Positions 24,515-31,773 of a stretch of DNA of 32,839 nt are shown one piece after another (position 1 is the stretch's first letter; every line of letters begins with the position of its first letter). Position numbers and translations under genes: made by a program. The stretch is from NCBI GenBank assembly GCA_963205295.1, contig CAUJIY010000101.1:1-32839 (forward strand), written 5' to 3'. This DNA comes from Pseudomonadota bacterium. Its GTDB lineage: Bacteria > Pseudomonadota > Gammaproteobacteria > Steroidobacterales > GCA-2729495. Below the pieces are notes generated by a model that saw nothing but the letters and a program-made list of their open reading frames with translations, had not been told where the DNA came from and did not search any database.

Positions 24515-25351
24515 ATGTCTGCCGGCACAGCGCCCAGACACGGCGCCTGCGGCCCGTGGCGGGCGCTGCTGCCGTCCCTCCTGTTGCTCGCCACCGGGCT
24601 CACCGCGGCCGAGGGTCCGCTCGATCCCGACGAGGCACTGCGACGCAGCCAGGCCGCGATCGGCGGCACGGTCGCGGATCATCGCTTCGTCGACCATCGC
24701 GGCCGGGACCTGCAGCTCGGCGCGCTGCGCGGGCGGCCAGTGGTCCTGAGCTTCATCTATACCAGCTGCGCCTTCATCTGCCCGACCATCACCACGAGCC
24801 TCGCACGCGTCACCGACATCGCGCGTGAAACCCTGGGCAAGGACCGCTTCACGGTCGTCACCGTCGGTTTCGACGTGCGCAACGACACCCCGCAGGCCCT
24901 GCGCCGCTACGCAGCCGAGCGGGGCATCGAGGCACCGGACTGGTACTTCGCCAGCGGTGACCAGGCCACCGTCGATGCGCTCGCGCACGAGACCGGGTTT
25001 TCCTACGTGCCGCTCGCGGGGGGATTCGATCACCTCACTCAGGTTACAATCCTCGATGCCGATGGACGGGTGTACCGGCAGGTATACGGCCCGGAGTTCC
25101 AGCCGCCGATGATCGTCGATCCTCTCAAGCGGCTCGCTCTCGGGATGGCCGTCGGCGAACAGCCGATGGCCGACTTCCTGTCCCGAGTACGCCTGATATG
25201 CACGTCCTACGACCCGAAAAGCGGCCGTTACCGGTTCGACTATTCCCTGATTCTGGAAATCGCCATCGGCGTGAGCTGCGCGCTGGCGGCCCTCGCCTTC
25301 GTGGTCCACACCTGGCGCCAGATGCGCGCCACACGCGCTGCAGGCCGGTAG
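24515..25351 (+). CDS. SCO1/SenC copper chaperone with C-terminal membrane anchor
   Basis: This 278-aa thioredoxin-fold protein delivers copper to the CuA site of subunit II. It has a hydrophobic N-terminus (WRALLPSLLLLATGLTAA), the copper-binding pair C85 and C89 in YTSCAFICPT, and the third ligand H173 in GGFDHLTQVTILD. A second hydrophobic helix near residues 243-268 (YSLILEIAIGVSCALAALAF) anchors the C-terminus, an arrangement seen in some SCO proteins linked to alternative oxidases. It starts 3 nt after subunit I stops. The context makes it the dedicated CuA maturation factor of this enzyme. Confidence 0.92.
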   Translation: MSAGTAPRHGACGPWRALLPSLLLLATGLTAAEGPLDPDEALRRSQAAIGGTVADHRFVDHRGRDLQLGALRGRPVVLSFIYTSCAFICPTITTSLARVTDIARETLGKDRFTVVTVGFDVRNDTPQALRRYAAERGIEAPDWYFASGDQATVDALAHETGFSYVPLAGGFDHLTQVTILDADGRVYRQVYGPEFQPPMIVDPLKRLALGMAVGEQPMADFLSRVRLICTSYDPKSGRYRFDYSLILEIAIGVSCALAALAFVVHTWRQMRATRAAGR

Positions 25352-25382
25352 ACGACCCCGGGCACGGCCAGCGGGTCTCGCC

Positions 25383-27458
25383 ATGAACTGGCTGAAGCGG
25401 CCGCTGCGCGCGGCTTTCGATTACGCCGAGTCCGCACTCGATGCCGCCTGCGGTGCCAGGCACAACCCGCTCGCCCAGCTCGGTGCCCTCGGCTGGTTCA
25501 TGTTCTGGCTGATCACCGGCAGCGGCATCTACCTGTTCGTCTTCTTCGACACCGGCGTCACCCAGGCCTACGAATCGCTCGAGTCGATCACCCACGACCA
25601 GTGGTGGGCCGGCGGCATCCTGCGCAGCTTCCACCGCTACGCGTCCGACGTGCTCGTGCTGGTGACGTTCCTGCACTTCCTGCGCGAGTTCGCCCTCGAC
25701 CGCATGCGCGGCCGGCGCTGGTTCGCCTGGGTGACGGGGCTGCTGCTCGTCGGCTTCATCTACGTCTGCGGCATCACCGGCTACTGGATGGTCTGGGACC
25801 AGCTCGCCCAGTACGTGGCCCTCACCACGTCACGCTGGCTCGATGCTTTGCCGATCTTCGCCGAGCCGATCTCGCGCAACTTCCTCAGCAATGCGGAGCT
25901 GAGCGGCCGGTTCTTCACCCTGATGGTCTACATCCACATTGCGGCGCCGCTGCTGATGCTGGCGCTCATGTGGGTGCACATCCAGCGCTACAACCACGCC
26001 CGCGTGAACCCGACGCAGCCGCTGATGATCGCCACCGCGGCCACCTTCCTGGTCCTCTCGCTGCTTGCGCCCGCCCTCAGCCAGGGTCCTGCCGACCTCG
26101 ACCGGCTGGCGGCCAGCGTCGGTCTCGACTGGTTCTACATCCCGCTGTACCCGCTGGTCGGTTCGCTCGGCAGCGTGACACTGTGGTGGATCGTGATCGG
26201 CATCTTCCTGGTGCTTGCGGTGCTGCCATGGGTGCCGCCGTTGCCCGCGACGCAGCCCGCCGAAGTCCATCTCGACAACTGCAACGGCTGCGCGCGCTGC
26301 TTCGCCGACTGCCCATTCAGCGCCATCACCATGCAGCCGCGCAGCGACGGCTCGGGCTTCACCGAGGAAGCCGTGGTCGATCCCGACCTCTGCGTGAGTT
26401 GCGGCATCTGTGTCGGGGCCTGCCCGACTGCCACGCCGTTCCGGCGCAGCACCGCACTCGTCCCGGGCATCGAACTGCCAGACCACAGGATTGCAGGGCT
26501 GCGCGAACAGGTCGAGGCGATCTGCGCCGCCACTCCCGGCGAACCGCGCATCCTCGCCTTCCGCTGCCCGCACGGGGCCGCGGTGGCCGCCCCGGCCGAT
26601 ACCGCCGTGGCGGTCATCGACGTACCCTGCACCGGCATGATCCCACCCTCCTTCCTCGATTTCGTCGTGACGCGCAAGCTCGCCAGCGGCGTGATGCTCG
26701 CCGGCTGCTGCGAGGGCGAGTGCTACCAGCGCCTCGGGGTGAACTGGACCGAGGCACGCATCGCCGCCGAGCGCGATCCCTACCTGCGCGACCGCATATC
26801 GCGTGATCGTGTGGCCGTCTCCTGGGCGAGCCCGGCGCAGAAGTCCATGCGTACCAAGGCACTCCGGCGCTTCGCAACGGCGCTGGCGGCCCTCGATCCG
26901 GCGCCGGCGAAGGCCGAGCCGACCTCGCGTGCCGCATGGCGTGATGAAGCCACGCGGTTCGTGCTGCCTGTCCGCATCGTCGTTCAGGTGCTGCTCGCCG
27001 TCGGCGTCAGCGCCCTGGTCGCGTATTTTTCCGATACGCCGGCGGTCGAATTGCGCGGTGCCGACGAGGCGGTCGTCACGCTGAGCTTCAGCCACGCCGG
27101 GCGCCTGAAGCAGGAGTGCCGCAAGCTCACCCCGGAGGAGCTGGCAAAGCTGCCGGCCAACATGCGCCGCCCCGGCGACTGCCCACGCGCGCGCTGGCCG
27201 GTCTACGTAGAGCTCGAGCTCAACGGGCAGGTGGTCTATGCCGGCATGCATCAGCCGGCCGGCATCTGGGGCGACGGCCCGTCGAGCCTGTTCGAGCGTT
27301 TTGCGGTTCCCGCCGGCACGCAGCAGCTGACCGCACGGCTGCGCAACAGCGGGCGCGACAGCGGCTTCGATTTCAGCAATACTGCTTCGGTGGAGCTCGT
27401 CCCGGGGCAGAACCTGGTGGTCGGGTTCCACGAGTCGAGCGGCTTCACGTTCAGGTAG
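25383..27458 (+). CDS. Cytochrome b / 2x[4Fe-4S] ferredoxin / MvhD-like fusion protein with periplasmic C-terminal domain
   Basis: In this 691-aa protein, residues 1-285 are a bc1/b6f-type diheme cytochrome b with six membrane helices and His pairs H84/H98 and H185/H199, each spaced by 13 residues. Residues 295-350 are a bacterial ferredoxin: C300, C303, C306, C310 and C337, C340, C343, C347. Residues about 385-460 resemble MvhD/FlpD, the hydrogenase delta subunit that hands electrons to heterodisulfide reductase, with C395, C416 (VPCTGMIPPSF) and C442, C443, C447 (GCCEGECYQRLG). A further helix (about 530-549) leads to a beta-rich, presumably periplasmic domain. The gene lies between sco and hemerythrin in the oxidoreductase operon. 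It could exchange electrons between the quinone pool and cytoplasmic iron-sulfur carriers. I do not recall a characterised homologue. Confidence 0.85.
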   Translation: MNWLKRPLRAAFDYAESALDAACGARHNPLAQLGALGWFMFWLITGSGIYLFVFFDTGVTQAYESLESITHDQWWAGGILRSFHRYASDVLVLVTFLHFLREFALDRMRGRRWFAWVTGLLLVGFIYVCGITGYWMVWDQLAQYVALTTSRWLDALPIFAEPISRNFLSNAELSGRFFTLMVYIHIAAPLLMLALMWVHIQRYNHARVNPTQPLMIATAATFLVLSLLAPALSQGPADLDRLAASVGLDWFYIPLYPLVGSLGSVTLWWIVIGIFLVLAVLPWVPPLPATQPAEVHLDNCNGCARCFADCPFSAITMQPRSDGSGFTEEAVVDPDLCVSCGICVGACPTATPFRRSTALVPGIELPDHRIAGLREQVEAICAATPGEPRILAFRCPHGAAVAAPADTAVAVIDVPCTGMIPPSFLDFVVTRKLASGVMLAGCCEGECYQRLGVNWTEARIAAERDPYLRDRISRDRVAVSWASPAQKSMRTKALRRFATALAALDPAPAKAEPTSRAAWRDEATRFVLPVRIVVQVLLAVGVSALVAYFSDTPAVELRGADEAVVTLSFSHAGRLKQECRKLTPEELAKLPANMRRPGDCPRARWPVYVELELNGQVVYAGMHQPAGIWGDGPSSLFERFAVPAGTQQLTARLRNSGRDSGFDFSNTASVELVPGQNLVVGFHESSGFTFR

Positions 27459-27474
27459 CAGCAGAGTCACCGCC

Positions 27475-27873
27475 ATGGCCAGCATCGAGTGGCGCCCGGA
27501 GTTCGCTACCGGCATCCAGGACGTGGACCACGAGCACCGCGAGCTGATCGGCTGGATCAACCAGACGCTGGCGGCGAGCAGCCAGCCCGCGACCCCGCCA
27601 GGACAGATCGGCGACCTGCTCGGCGAGATCTTCGCGCGCATCTCGGCGCATTTTGCGCTCGAGGAGCACGTCATGAGTTCGCGCCGCTACGACCAGTATG
27701 CCGAGCACAAGCGTGATCACGAGGGGCTGCTCGACGACATCCGCGACATCATGGATGACCTCGAGGCCGCCGGCCGTGTCGAAGAGCGGTTCTCGACGCG
27801 GCTCACCGAGTGGTTCGGCGTCCATTTCCGGACCCACGACGCCCGTTTCCACCACCAGATGCCGCGCCCCTGA
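27475..27873 (+). CDS. Bacteriohemerythrin
   Basis: This 132-aa four-helix protein has a di-iron site that binds O2 reversibly and can react with NO. The full ligand set is visible: H21 (DVDHEHRELI), H59 and E63 (HFALEEHVM), H78 and H82 (EHKRDH), and H117 with D122 (HFRTHD). It starts 16 nt after the cytochrome b fusion gene and is the usual length for stand-alone hemerythrins. Context suggests delivery, buffering or sensing of the gas used by the adjacent oxidoreductase; the role is inferred. Confidence 0.92.
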   Translation: MASIEWRPEFATGIQDVDHEHRELIGWINQTLAASSQPATPPGQIGDLLGEIFARISAHFALEEHVMSSRRYDQYAEHKRDHEGLLDDIRDIMDDLEAAGRVEERFSTRLTEWFGVHFRTHDARFHHQMPRP

Positions 27874-27929
27874 GCAGTGGTGTGACCCGCCCCGGCAACG
27901 GGGGCGCAAGGAACGACAGCCATCGTGAC

Positions 27930-29186
27930 ATGGTGAAGAGCATGCACTTCGACGTCGCCATCGCCGGTGCCGGTCCGGCCGGCCTCAGCCTGGCCCGGGC
28001 CCTCGCGGGCCTCGACCTGCGCATCGCCCTGATCGAGCGGCTGCCGGCCGCACAGCTCGCCGATCCGCCGTTCGATGGCCGCGAGATCGCCCTCACGCAG
28101 CTCAGTGCGCGCCTCATGCGCGAGCTCGGCCAATGGCAGCAGGTCGACCCTGCGGAGATCTCCCCACTGCGCCGTGCCCGGGTCCTGAACGGTCCCTCGC
28201 CGTTCGCCATGGTGGTCGAGCCCGATGCCCGGCACGAGGAGCTCGGCTTTCTCGTGCCCAACTATCTCATTCGCCGTGCGGCGTTCGCCGTCGTGAAGGA
28301 CATGCCGGAAGTGACGCTGCTCGATGGCCGCAGCGTACGCCACATCCGCACCGACGCCGACAACGCCACGCTGACCCTCGACAACGGCGACACGATCACG
28401 GCGCAACTCGCCATCGCCGCCGACAGCCGCTTCTCCGAAACCCGGCGTGCCATGGGCATCGCTGCCGACATGCGCGACTTCGGCCGCACCATGATGGTCT
28501 ACCGCATGGAACTGGAGCGGCCGCACGAGAACACCGCCTGGGAGTGGTTCGGCTACGGGCAGACCCTGGCGTTGTTGCCGCTCGCCGGCCAGCGGGCTTC
28601 CGTGGTCCTGACGCTGCCGCACCACCAGATCGAGACGCTGCTCGCCCTCGACGACGCTGCTTTCAACAGCGACATGGCACGGCGCTTCGACCACCGCCTG
28701 GGCGCCATGCGCCTGGTGAGCACGCGCCATCCCTATCCGCTGGTCGCCGTCTATGCCGAGCGCTTTGCGGCGCGCCGCTTCGCCTGTGTCGGTGACGCGG
28801 CCGTCGGCATGCACCCGGTGACGGCGCACGGCTTCAATTTCGGGCTGCGCGGCGCCTGGACGCTCGGGCGTGAAATCGCCGCTGCACGCCAGCGCGGCGC
28901 CGATTTCGCCGGCGGCGCAGTCCTCGAGCCCTGGGCGCAGGAACATCGCATCGCCACACGGCCGCTGTACCTCGCGACCAATGCCATTGCCCGGGTGTAC
29001 TGCGACGATTCCCCGCCGGCCCGCCTGGTGCGCAACATCGCGTTGCGCTCCGGACAGCAGCTTGCGCCGATACGCCACGCGCTCACGGCCGCCGTGAGTG
29101 GCACGAGTGAGCGCCCACCGCTGCTCTCGCGCGTGGCCGGTACCGCCCTGGCAGCCCTGCGGCCGCGACACCGCGAATCCGCCTGA
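27930..29186 (+). CDS. ubiM: UbiM-type FAD-dependent ubiquinone-biosynthesis hydroxylase
   Basis: This 418-aa flavin monooxygenase of the UbiH/UbiF/Coq6 family hydroxylates the ubiquinone ring; UbiM enzymes can serve several positions. The dinucleotide motif is VAIAGAGPAGLSLARAL, followed by FDGREIALTQLSARLM, which is characteristic of UbiM. Further matches are SRFSETRRAMGIAADM, TAWEWFGYGQTLALLPL, the FAD motif GDAAVGMHPVTAHGFNFGLR and ATRPLYLATNAIARVYCDD. ATG 27930 gives MVKSMHFDV; an internal ATG at 27942 is possible. A GCCCC/GGGGC hairpin (27889-27905) lies just upstream. It is the last gene of the heme-copper run and converges on spoVR. It needs O2, so it is odd beside a possible NO reductase. 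Confidence 0.88.
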   Translation: MVKSMHFDVAIAGAGPAGLSLARALAGLDLRIALIERLPAAQLADPPFDGREIALTQLSARLMRELGQWQQVDPAEISPLRRARVLNGPSPFAMVVEPDARHEELGFLVPNYLIRRAAFAVVKDMPEVTLLDGRSVRHIRTDADNATLTLDNGDTITAQLAIAADSRFSETRRAMGIAADMRDFGRTMMVYRMELERPHENTAWEWFGYGQTLALLPLAGQRASVVLTLPHHQIETLLALDDAAFNSDMARRFDHRLGAMRLVSTRHPYPLVAVYAERFAARRFACVGDAAVGMHPVTAHGFNFGLRGAWTLGREIAAARQRGADFAGGAVLEPWAQEHRIATRPLYLATNAIARVYCDDSPPARLVRNIALRSGQQLAPIRHALTAAVSGTSERPPLLSRVAGTALAALRPRHRESA

Positions 29187-29196
29187 CGGCTCCGGA

Positions 29197-30567
29197 TCAG
29201 GCCGCTGCGGGAAACTCGACCCGGCGCGACCCGCCCTGCGCATCGACCGTGTCGAGCGTCACCGGACGACGCCAGACGCGGTGCAGGTATTCCAGCACCT
29301 TCGTGGCGCGGGCCAGGTCGAGGCCACGGCCATCGCTGGCATGCTCGTGCACGAGCCTGAGCGTGCCGTCGCGCTCCAGTGTTTGTACGGAAACCGCCGG
29401 CGCGCCGAAGTTGTAGCGTGGCGCGAGGATGGCGTCGCGCAACGCATTGATGTCACGGTCGACGACTTCGACAGCTCCGTCCCGGGCGGCACGGAAGCGA
29501 AACAGCTTCAGCTCCTCGGCAAGCTCCTCGGTGAGATGGTTGCGGATGAAACTGAAATCGTCGTCCTGGCTGCGGATCCGCATGGCCTGCCCGAGGCCGT
29601 GGTTGTCGATGATGTGCTCCCACATGCAGAAGCCGAGGTGGTACGGGTTGATGGCGAGCGATGCCTGCCGGTCAGCAGCGTGCGGCCGGACCACGTCGGA
29701 ATGCGTCTTGATGGCGTCGAGGTACTCGTGCTGCGGCAGGAAATCGGCTTCCCGAAGCAGCCGCGCATGCCAGTACGAAGCCCAGCCTTCGTTCATGATC
29801 TGGCAGGCGAACACCGGGTAGAAGTAGCAAGACTCCTCGCGCACGGCGAGGAAGATGTCCCGTTCCCAGCCCTCGAGTTCGGGCGCGTACTGGGCGATGA
29901 ACCACAGCAGGTCGCGCTCCGGGTGCGGTGGGACCGCGGCGCGCTGGCGCGGTTCGTGACCCGGCATCGGGCGTTCGTCTCCCGGCAGCTGGTGAAAGCG
30001 CTGGCGAAACGTGTCGTCGTCGGTGGTGCGGCTCTCCAGGTACTCCGGGTAACGCTCGCGGTGCAAGCCCCTGAAGACGTCGATGTACGCCTCGAGGGCG
30101 AGTGCGGCATCGAGGACGCGCTCGACGCGTTCCTGCCCGTGCTCCTCGATCGCCGCGGCGATCTGCCGGGCATGTGACGCCGCCTGGTCGACGATGCGGT
30201 AGCCGCCCTGCTGCTGGCTGCGACGGAAAAGCTCGTTGTGCTTCGAGAAATCAGCGTGACCCAGCACGTGTGCCACGACCAGGGTGTTCTCCGGCAGGCT
30301 GTTGCCACGGGCCAGGTAGGCACGCCCCGGATTGCCGGGGAACACGACCTCGAACAGGCGCGAGTGGCCCATGCGGTGCTGGATGAGCTGGTAGATGTAG
30401 CGCACCCCGAACGACCAGTGCGGCATGCGCACTGGAAGCCCGTAGACCGCCACCTCCATCATGAAACTGTCGGGCACCTCCTCGAACTGCACCGGGTAGT
30501 AGTCGAGCCCCTGAGCCCGGGCGAGGGCCTCGAGCTGGTGACCGTATTTCTCGATAGCCGCGGCCAT
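29197..30567 (-). CDS. SpoVR/YcgB family protein
   Basis: This 456-aa soluble protein is of uncertain biochemistry; in Enterobacteria YcgB is stationary-phase/RpoS-associated, and in Bacillus SpoVR affects the spore cortex. Conserved stretches are VPDSFMMEVAVYGLPVRMPH, YLIQ/HRMGHSRLFEVVFPGNP-like text near residues 60-80, NSLPENTLVVAHVLGHADF, CQIMNEGWASYWHARLL and INPYHLGFCMWEHI. ATG 30567 follows an AGGGCAGGG ribosome binding site overlapping the yeaH stop region, 9 nt downstream of that gene. It is the third gene of the prkA-yeaH-spoVR operon, a recurrent trio in proteobacteria. It converges on ubiM with a 10-bp gap. Confidence 0.93.
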   Translation of the reverse strand: MAAAIEKYGHQLEALARAQGLDYYPVQFEEVPDSFMMEVAVYGLPVRMPHWSFGVRYIYQLIQHRMGHSRLFEVVFPGNPGRAYLARGNSLPENTLVVAHVLGHADFSKHNELFRRSQQQGGYRIVDQAASHARQIAAAIEEHGQERVERVLDAALALEAYIDVFRGLHRERYPEYLESRTTDDDTFRQRFHQLPGDERPMPGHEPRQRAAVPPHPERDLLWFIAQYAPELEGWERDIFLAVREESCYFYPVFACQIMNEGWASYWHARLLREADFLPQHEYLDAIKTHSDVVRPHAADRQASLAINPYHLGFCMWEHIIDNHGLGQAMRIRSQDDDFSFIRNHLTEELAEELKLFRFRAARDGAVEVVDRDINALRDAILAPRYNFGAPAVSVQTLERDGTLRLVHEHASDGRGLDLARATKVLEYLHRVWRRPVTLDTVDAQGGSRRVEFPAAA

Positions 30568-30576
30568 GCCCTGCCC

Positions 30577-31746
30577 TCAGCCGCCTCCGGCGGCTACCTG
30601 CTCGCGGAAGAACGCACGGATTGCATCCCACACCGACTCGTTGGTCGTCAGTGCGAAGCTGCCGCCCGGGCAGTCCGTGGTGACGCTGCGGAAGATGCCG
30701 GCGGTTTCCGTCTGCAGCGCCTGCTCTGCCGAGGCCGGCGTCTCGACATAGCCGACGAAGCTCGCCACGGCCGCCAGTTCGCCGAGCGCCGCCTCGGCCG
30801 GCCCGTGATCGTCCCTGAAGTTCTCCCCATCGGAGGCGTAGAAGAGATAGATGTTGTAGCGCGCCGGGTCGTAGCGCTGCGCAACGATGTCGCGCACCAG
30901 GCCGAACGCCGTCGACGCCACCGTGCCGCCAGACCCGCGTACCTGGAAGAATTCCTCCTGCGGGAATTCCCAGGCCTTGATGGTGTGGGCGACGAACACG
31001 AGTTCGAGACGCGTGTACTGGCGCCGCAGCCCCTCAACGACCCAGAAGAAAAAGGTCTTGGCGAGCTGGCGGTCGCGATCGCGCATGCTCGAGGAGACGT
31101 CCATCGCGAAAAACACCACGGCCTGGGTGGCCGGCTGACGGCGGTGCACCAGCTGGCGGAATCTCAGGTCGTCGTCGACGAAGGCCGGCCCTTGCGGGTC
31201 GACCGCACGGCGCTTCAGGCTTTCCTTCATGGAACGGCGCCGGTCGAGCCGCGAACGCACCCCGCGCCGGCTCCAGCCTTCGCGGGTGTAGTCGTCGTCC
31301 TGCATGGCGCCGTGCTTGGCCTGCAGGTTCGGCAGCTTCAGCTCCTCCCACAGCCAGTCGACGATGTCGTCGATCTTCAGCTCCAGCACGAGCTGCACGC
31401 CACCCTCGTCATTGCCGCCCTCGCCCTGCCCTTCCTCGCCGGGTTGCTGTCCGGGGCGCGCGAGCTTGTCGCCCGGCTTGACGTCACCCTGGCCGGCCCC
31501 CGTCATCTCGTCCGGATCGCGCAGGCGGAAACGGAAGTGTTCGAGGAAGCGCACCGGCACCTTGACGGTCCGGGCGCGCTCGCCGCCGAGGATGTCCGCC
31601 CCGGCGAGCACCTCCGGGAGCTTGTCGCGCACGGCCTGGCGCACCTTCTCGTTGTGGCGCAACCAGTCGCGGGCACCGCGCGAGAACAGCTCGTACCAGT
31701 CCTGGTCGCCTTCGGCGCAACCGGCGAATGTCGACGGGTGGTTCAT
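30577..31746 (-). CDS. yeaH: YeaH/YhbH family protein (DUF444, von Willebrand A-like)
   Basis: This roughly 389-aa protein works with the PrkA kinase in the stress/starvation response. The central part has a Gly/Gln-rich linker (PGQQPGEEGQGEGGNDEGGV) and a vWA domain with MIDAS motif FFAMDVSSSM, plus VAHTIKAWEFPQEEFF, GSGGTVASTAFGLV and NIYLFYASDGENF, all typical of DUF444. ATG 31746 is taken as start; GTG 31761 is equally possible, and neither has a strong ribosome binding site. The N-terminus differs from the E. coli form, which begins with a DRR motif. It sits between prkA and spoVR in the same orientation. Confidence 0.92.
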   Translation of the reverse strand: MNHPSTFAGCAEGDQDWYELFSRGARDWLRHNEKVRQAVRDKLPEVLAGADILGGERARTVKVPVRFLEHFRFRLRDPDEMTGAGQGDVKPGDKLARPGQQPGEEGQGEGGNDEGGVQLVLELKIDDIVDWLWEELKLPNLQAKHGAMQDDDYTREGWSRRGVRSRLDRRRSMKESLKRRAVDPQGPAFVDDDLRFRQLVHRRQPATQAVVFFAMDVSSSMRDRDRQLAKTFFFWVVEGLRRQYTRLELVFVAHTIKAWEFPQEEFFQVRGSGGTVASTAFGLVRDIVAQRYDPARYNIYLFYASDGENFRDDHGPAEAALGELAAVASFVGYVETPASAEQALQTETAGIFRSVTTDCPGGSFALTTNESVWDAIRAFFREQVAAGGG

Positions 31747-31773
31747 CGGGTGCAGGCCCACAGTGCTCGCGAA

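Noticed and set aside
23035-24828. Second long plus-strand frame through subunit I
   Set aside because: It is an out-of-frame shadow of the motif-complete subunit I and SCO genes with Arg/Pro-rich composition.
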